Under the pieces are notes generated by a model that did not search any database, was not told the DNA's origin, and was given only the letters and a program-made list of their open reading frames with translations. The position numbers and the translations under genes are program-made. Shown here one piece after another: positions 6,886 through 10,071 of a stretch of 10,071 nucleotides of DNA; positions within the stretch are counted from its first letter, which is position 1; each line of letters opens with the position of its first letter. Origin of the DNA: an uncultured Pirellulales bacterium (lineage in GTDB: Bacteria > Planctomycetota > Planctomycetia > Pirellulales > Lacipirellulaceae); NCBI GenBank assembly GCA_947258835.1, contig CAMYJY010000159.1, forward strand, positions 1-10,071. Direction: 5' to 3'.

Positions 6886-7071
6886 GAGTTCCTTGCTCAA
6901 TTGTGTTGAAGTTGTTGGCCTCTGTCGTGGGTGTCTAGCAGACTGTAGACGCTGGCTGACTCGCGACAAATGCGATATTGCATGAATTACGTCTTCAGAA
7001 GCAAATTTTTGATAGCGGGCTCATTGCCCCGCAGACAATCAATCACAACCATTCCATCTGGAGGTTAGCCC
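6886..7071. promoter_or_regulatory. Divergent promoter region between two photorepair transcripts
   Basis: These 186 bases separate the two divergent starts and must hold promoters for both. Two symmetric elements are visible. ATGCGATATTGCAT at 6970-6983 is a near-palindrome (ATGC/GCAT ends) placed roughly in the middle, where a shared operator could sit. A GCGGG/CCCGC hairpin spans 7015-7032 and would fall in the 5' leader of the ferritin-like gene. No clear -35/-10 pair was identified on either strand. AAGGA at 6890-6894 (minus strand) and GGAGG at 7060-7064 (plus strand) are the ribosome sites of the two flanking genes. Confidence 0.4.
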
Positions 7072-7527
7072 ATGGCTGCTACCAAAGAAAATGTAATCGA
7101 GTTACTCACCATTGCCTACTCTATGGAATTAGAGACAGTGCTCAACTATCTCGCCAATAGCGTGAACCTCGATGGTGTACGGGCCGAAGAAATTAAAAAG
7201 TCGTTGGCTGCTGACGTCAATGAGGAGATCATGCACGCCCAGCAGCTGGGACAGCGGATTAAGCAATTGGGCGGATTGGTACCGGGCTCGGCCGCTGTCA
7301 AGCTGGGGCAGCAGATTCAACCGTCCGACAATACGACCGATGTGGTCGGCGTGATCAAGGCGGTCATTGACGCCGAAGAGCAGGCCTGTGCCCATTACAA
7401 AAAAGTCATTCGTGCTACCGATGGCGAAGACTACGTGACGCAAGATTTGTGCATCCGCCTCTTAGCCGACGAGGAAGAGCACCTCATTCTCTTCCGCGGG
7501 TTCCTCAAGGAATACGAAGGCAACTGA
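7072..7527 (+). CDS. Ferritin-like (bacterioferritin/Dps-type) four-helix diiron protein
   Basis: A 151-residue protein with the four-helix ferritin fold and a complete set of diiron ligand candidates. Glu19 lies in helix A (YSMELETVLNYL), Glu52 and His55 in the ExxH of helix B (EEIMHAQQL), Glu102 or Glu103 in helix C (DAEEQACAHY), and Glu134 and His137 in the ExxH of helix D (ADEEEHLILF). These positions parallel the bacterioferritin ferroxidase centre. A methionine at the heme-binding position of bacterioferritin is not obvious (Met54 is the nearest), so heme binding is uncertain. The start is supported by GGAGG seven bases upstream. It likely oxidises and stores or handles iron in the cytoplasm. 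Its stop shares one base with the start of the photolyase fusion, so the two are co-translated, suggesting iron or oxidant control linked to photorepair. Confidence 0.88.
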   Translation: MAATKENVIELLTIAYSMELETVLNYLANSVNLDGVRAEEIKKSLAADVNEEIMHAQQLGQRIKQLGGLVPGSAAVKLGQQIQPSDNTTDVVGVIKAVIDAEEQACAHYKKVIRATDGEDYVTQDLCIRLLADEEEHLILFRGFLKEYEGN

Positions 7528-10001
7528 TGACGCTCTCGATCAAGGAAGTATTGGAGTCGACATCGCCTCCCCTGCGTGAGCGGGTTCGTGTGCTGTCTGA
7601 GGCGACTGCGTGTGGCCTAGGCGAGTTTGTTCTCTACTGGCTGCAAACTGCAGTTCGGAGTGACGAGAATCCCGCCCTTGATTTTGCCATCCAAGCGGCC
7701 AACCGGTTGCAGCTCCCCGTGCTGGTTTGCCAGGCGGTGTACGAAGACCAGCCTTATGCTGCGGATCGTCACCACCTGTTTCTACTGGAGGGGGCTCGGG
7801 ACCTGCAGGCGACCATTGGCCAGCGGAATGTCGCCTACGCGTTGCACCTCGAGCGGCCGGGGCACCGTGGTCCGCATCTGCAAACCCTGGCAAATCGTGC
7901 TGCGGTGGTGATCACGGAAGACATGCCCACAGCACCACGGCAGATACGAAATCTGGGCCGTGACGTCAGCGCGCCAGTAATCGCAGTGGACACAGCCTGT
8001 GTGGTACCCATGCAGCTGGTAGGACAAGCGTACGAACGTGCGTTCGCCTACCGGCAGGCGACCAAGACGCTCTACGCAGAGCGGCTGACGCAAACATTTC
8101 CCCCAGTCATCGCTGAGCATGCGTTTCCCGTGCCATGTGATTTGCCATTCACCCCGGTCGACCTACAGAATACCCCACTGCACCACTTGGTGGCCCAGTG
8201 TGAGATTGACCACACCATCGGGCCTGTACCGCATACGCCTGGCGGCACGAAAGCCGGTTATCGGAGGTGGCAGGATTTTAAGCAGCACAAGCTCTCCCGC
8301 TATGCAAAAACGCGGAACAATCCTCAGACTGACGGGGTGAGTCGACTCTCGCCTTACTTGCATCACGGGATGGTCTCGCCACAGCGGATTGCCCGTGAGG
8401 CAGCGGAGATTGGCAGCGCGGGAGCAGAAAAGTTTTTGGACGAACTGCTGATTTGGCGGGAGTTGGCCTACGCTTTTTGTTTTTACCGGCCGGACCACGC
8501 TGAAGTAACCGCACTGCCTGCCTGGGCGGTAGCGACACTCGCGGATCATGAGTCGGATGCACGTCCGGCCCGCTTGGCGTGGGAACAACTCGCGCGAGGC
8601 GACACCGGGGATCCCCTGTGGGACGCCGCCCAAAAATCCCTGCTGATACATGGTGAACTGCATAACAACGTCCGCATGACTTGGGGCAAGGCCCTACTGA
8701 ACTGGACCCCCAATGCGGAGCAAGCCTTGGCCATGATGATCGACTTGAATCATCGCTACGCCCTGGATGGACAGGATCCCGCTTCGTATGGAGGCATACT
8801 CTGGTGCCTGGGTCAATTCGACCGCCCATTCCCACCAGCCAGACCAATTTTTGGCACCGTCCGCGATCGCTCGACCACACAGCACTCCCGCCGTTTGGAC
8901 TCCGACGCCTACTTGCGTCATACCACGCGACCGTTGGTGGCAGGAGAACCGACAATCGCTGTCATCGGGGCGGGAATTTCTGGTCTGATCTGTGCAAGAA
9001 CCCTGCAAGACCATGGACTGTCCGTAACGGTCTTCGACAAGAGCCGCGGGCCTGGCGGACGCATGGCAACACGTCGCAGCGCAGACGGCGTGCAGTTCGA
9101 CCACGGTGCCCAGTACTTTACCGTCCGGGATCCACGTTTCCGGAGGTATGTCGACTCCTGGCAACACGATGGCCTGGTGGCCCCCTGGCAGGGCCGCATC
9201 GTGGTCGTAGCGGACGGCCAAGTTCAAGCGGAGAAGCACGACACCCGGCGCTATGTTGGCGTGCCGGCGATGAACACAATCTGTCGGCATGTGGCCACCG
9301 ATTTGAACCTTCAAATTCAAACAGAGCTTGCACCACCGCAACGCGTGGGTGATCATTGGCAACTCACCGACGAACAAGAACACGATCTGGGCAGCTACGA
9401 TATCGTGCTCGTTACCGCGCCGGCTCCCCAGTCGGCAGCACTCTTGCAGGCAGCTCCGCAGCTGGCGAAGCAAGCTGCCTCAGCGACGATGAGCGGCTGC
9501 TGGGCCGTTATGCTGACCTCAGCACAACCTCTGGACGTACCGTACGCAGCCGCTTTTGTACATCAGTCGCCGCTGGCTTGGATTGCCAACAACAGCAGCA
9601 AAGTTGGTCGCTCCCCGGCACCTGAGACGTGGGTTCTTCATGCCTCCGAGGAATGGTCCAAAACGCACTTAAAACGCCCCGCGACGGAAGTCGCCCAGGA
9701 ATTGTTGGCCGAATTCTGGCGGGCAATCGGTTCGGAACCCCAGCCCATCCAGCACTGCACAGCACATCTCTGGCGATTTGCCTTGCCCACCGCTCCCTGG
9801 GAAAATCGCTGCCTGTTTGATGATGCCCTCCAAATGGGTGCCTGCGGGGACTGGTGCGGCGGGCCGCGCGTGGAAGGGGCCTTTTTGAGCGGGGCGGCTG
9901 CCGCCGGGCGGGGCCCGGGCCGCTTTCGGGAGGGAGCGGCGCGGCCACGGTGCCCGAAGCGGTGTCCAAGCTGCCCCGGCCCCGCAGCAGGTTGTACTTG
10001 A
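7527..10001 (+). CDS. Class II-like photolyase fused to a renalase-like FAD oxidoreductase; 3' end chimeric
   Basis: An open frame of 824 residues whose ATG shares one base with the ferritin-like stop (TGATG). Residues ~1-455 resemble class II DNA photolyases: FVLYWLQTAVRSDENPALDF near the N-terminus, KAGYRRW at ~241, LSPYLHHG at ~274, LLIWRELAYAF at ~308-318, HGELHNNVRMTWGKALLNW at ~375-393, ALDGQDPASYGG at ~412-423 and FGTVRDRS at ~440. This domain should bind FAD and reverse cyclobutane pyrimidine dimers. After a short linker a second flavoprotein begins: IAVIGAGISG at 477-486 (Gly481, 483, 486), KSRGPGGRMATRR at ~505-517, FDHGAQYF at 524-531 and the C-terminal CGDWCGGPRVEGAFLSG at 773-789, as in renalase-like/COG3380 NAD(P)/FAD oxidoreductases. 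Family similarity stops near residue 795. The last ~29 residues are GC-rich, low-complexity and antisense to another gene, so the natural C-terminus is lost. A fused reductase could supply reducing power to the photolyase flavin (inference). Confidence 0.85.
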   Translation: MTLSIKEVLESTSPPLRERVRVLSEATACGLGEFVLYWLQTAVRSDENPALDFAIQAANRLQLPVLVCQAVYEDQPYAADRHHLFLLEGARDLQATIGQRNVAYALHLERPGHRGPHLQTLANRAAVVITEDMPTAPRQIRNLGRDVSAPVIAVDTACVVPMQLVGQAYERAFAYRQATKTLYAERLTQTFPPVIAEHAFPVPCDLPFTPVDLQNTPLHHLVAQCEIDHTIGPVPHTPGGTKAGYRRWQDFKQHKLSRYAKTRNNPQTDGVSRLSPYLHHGMVSPQRIAREAAEIGSAGAEKFLDELLIWRELAYAFCFYRPDHAEVTALPAWAVATLADHESDARPARLAWEQLARGDTGDPLWDAAQKSLLIHGELHNNVRMTWGKALLNWTPNAEQALAMMIDLNHRYALDGQDPASYGGILWCLGQFDRPFPPARPIFGTVRDRSTTQHSRRLDSDAYLRHTTRPLVAGEPTIAVIGAGISGLICARTLQDHGLSVTVFDKSRGPGGRMATRRSADGVQFDHGAQYFTVRDPRFRRYVDSWQHDGLVAPWQGRIVVVADGQVQAEKHDTRRYVGVPAMNTICRHVATDLNLQIQTELAPPQRVGDHWQLTDEQEHDLGSYDIVLVTAPAPQSAALLQAAPQLAKQAASATMSGCWAVMLTSAQPLDVPYAAAFVHQSPLAWIANNSSKVGRSPAPETWVLHASEEWSKTHLKRPATEVAQELLAEFWRAIGSEPQPIQHCTAHLWRFALPTAPWENRCLFDDALQMGACGDWCGGPRVEGAFLSGAAAAGRGPGRFREGAARPRCPKRCPSCPGPAAGCT

Positions 10002-10071
10002 GGATGCAGTAGACCGCCCGGAGTCCGTCCTTCCAGCCGATCTTCTTGCCCTCCTCGTAGGTCCGGCCGTG
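9912..10071 (-). CDS. Probable family 2 glycosyltransferase, C-terminal fragment
   Basis: On the minus strand, from the window edge, the frame reads HGRTYEEGKKIGWKDGLRAV followed by YCILKYNLLRGRG. I recognise this as the C-terminal end of dolichol-phosphate-mannose-synthase-like glycosyltransferases (GT2), where a GRTYxEGKKIxWxDG motif precedes a short tail. These enzymes move a sugar from a nucleotide donor to a lipid or polysaccharide acceptor at the membrane. Only the last ~35 recognisable residues are present, followed by an Ala/Pro-rich tail. The frame has no stop before it runs into the antisense of the photolyase-oxidoreductase gene, so the gene's natural end is absent. GC content is clearly higher than in the rest of the window. 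The boundary near 9912 is approximate (about 9895-9915). Confidence 0.55.

Noticed and set aside
6886..6969. 28-codon upstream extension of the iron-sulfur photolyase.
   Set aside because: The extension is a basic, low-complexity leader unlike the family, while the ATG at 6885 has its own ribosome site and matches the expected N-terminus.
1..10071. CRISPR arrays, tRNA or rRNA genes, insertion sequences and transposases.
   Set aside because: No regularly spaced direct repeats, tRNA-like cloverleaf or transposase-like protein was found on reading both strands.

Overview
The window looks like chromosomal DNA of moderate GC content from a planctomycete, probably of the Pirellula/Rhodopirellula kind. 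This is inferred from gene content and protein flavour: an alternative complex III (Act) operon, a b558-type succinate dehydrogenase, paired photolyases and a DUF429 protein. No rRNA or other taxonomic marker is present. The last ~160 bases are much richer in GC and may come from other DNA.

Layout. (1) Positions 1-4644, plus strand, form a tightly coupled respiratory operon: the 3' end of an actC/NrfD-like gene, actD (DUF3341), a succinate dehydrogenase cytochrome b (sdhC-like), sdhA, sdhB and a small four-helix membrane protein. Every junction overlaps by 1-4 bases. The sdhC-like gene follows actD directly. Its first ~32 codons do not look like SdhC; they resemble the start of another gene, perhaps the next act gene, so a deletion or misjoin between the Act and Sdh clusters is likely. 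(2) Positions 4645-5322 hold a convergent hairpin, a degraded DUF429 gene on the minus strand (N- and C-terminal pieces kept, middle lost, frame shifted) and an unexplained ~106-bp structured inverted repeat. The repeat is preceded by a -10-like box and followed by a hairpin with a T run. (3) Positions 5323-9911 are a photorepair and flavin locus. An iron-sulfur photolyase of the PhrB/CryB type is on the minus strand. Diverging from it on the plus strand are a ferritin-like protein and, overlapping its stop codon, a fusion of a class II-like photolyase with a renalase-like FAD oxidoreductase. (4) From about 9912 to the end, GC content rises and the minus strand encodes what looks like the C-terminus of a family 2 glycosyltransferase. 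The fusion gene runs head-on into it, with neither gene ending naturally.

Function. Region 1 oxidises succinate, passes electrons to menaquinone or another quinone, and re-oxidises the quinol through complex III. Region 3 reverses UV damage with two unrelated photolyase types that both use FAD; the ferritin-like protein may manage iron for the Fe-S enzyme.

The most notable points are the hybrid SdhC, the photolyase-oxidoreductase fusion, the structured repeat, and three junction-like scars within one 10-kb window. The scars should be checked against reads before any biological reading.
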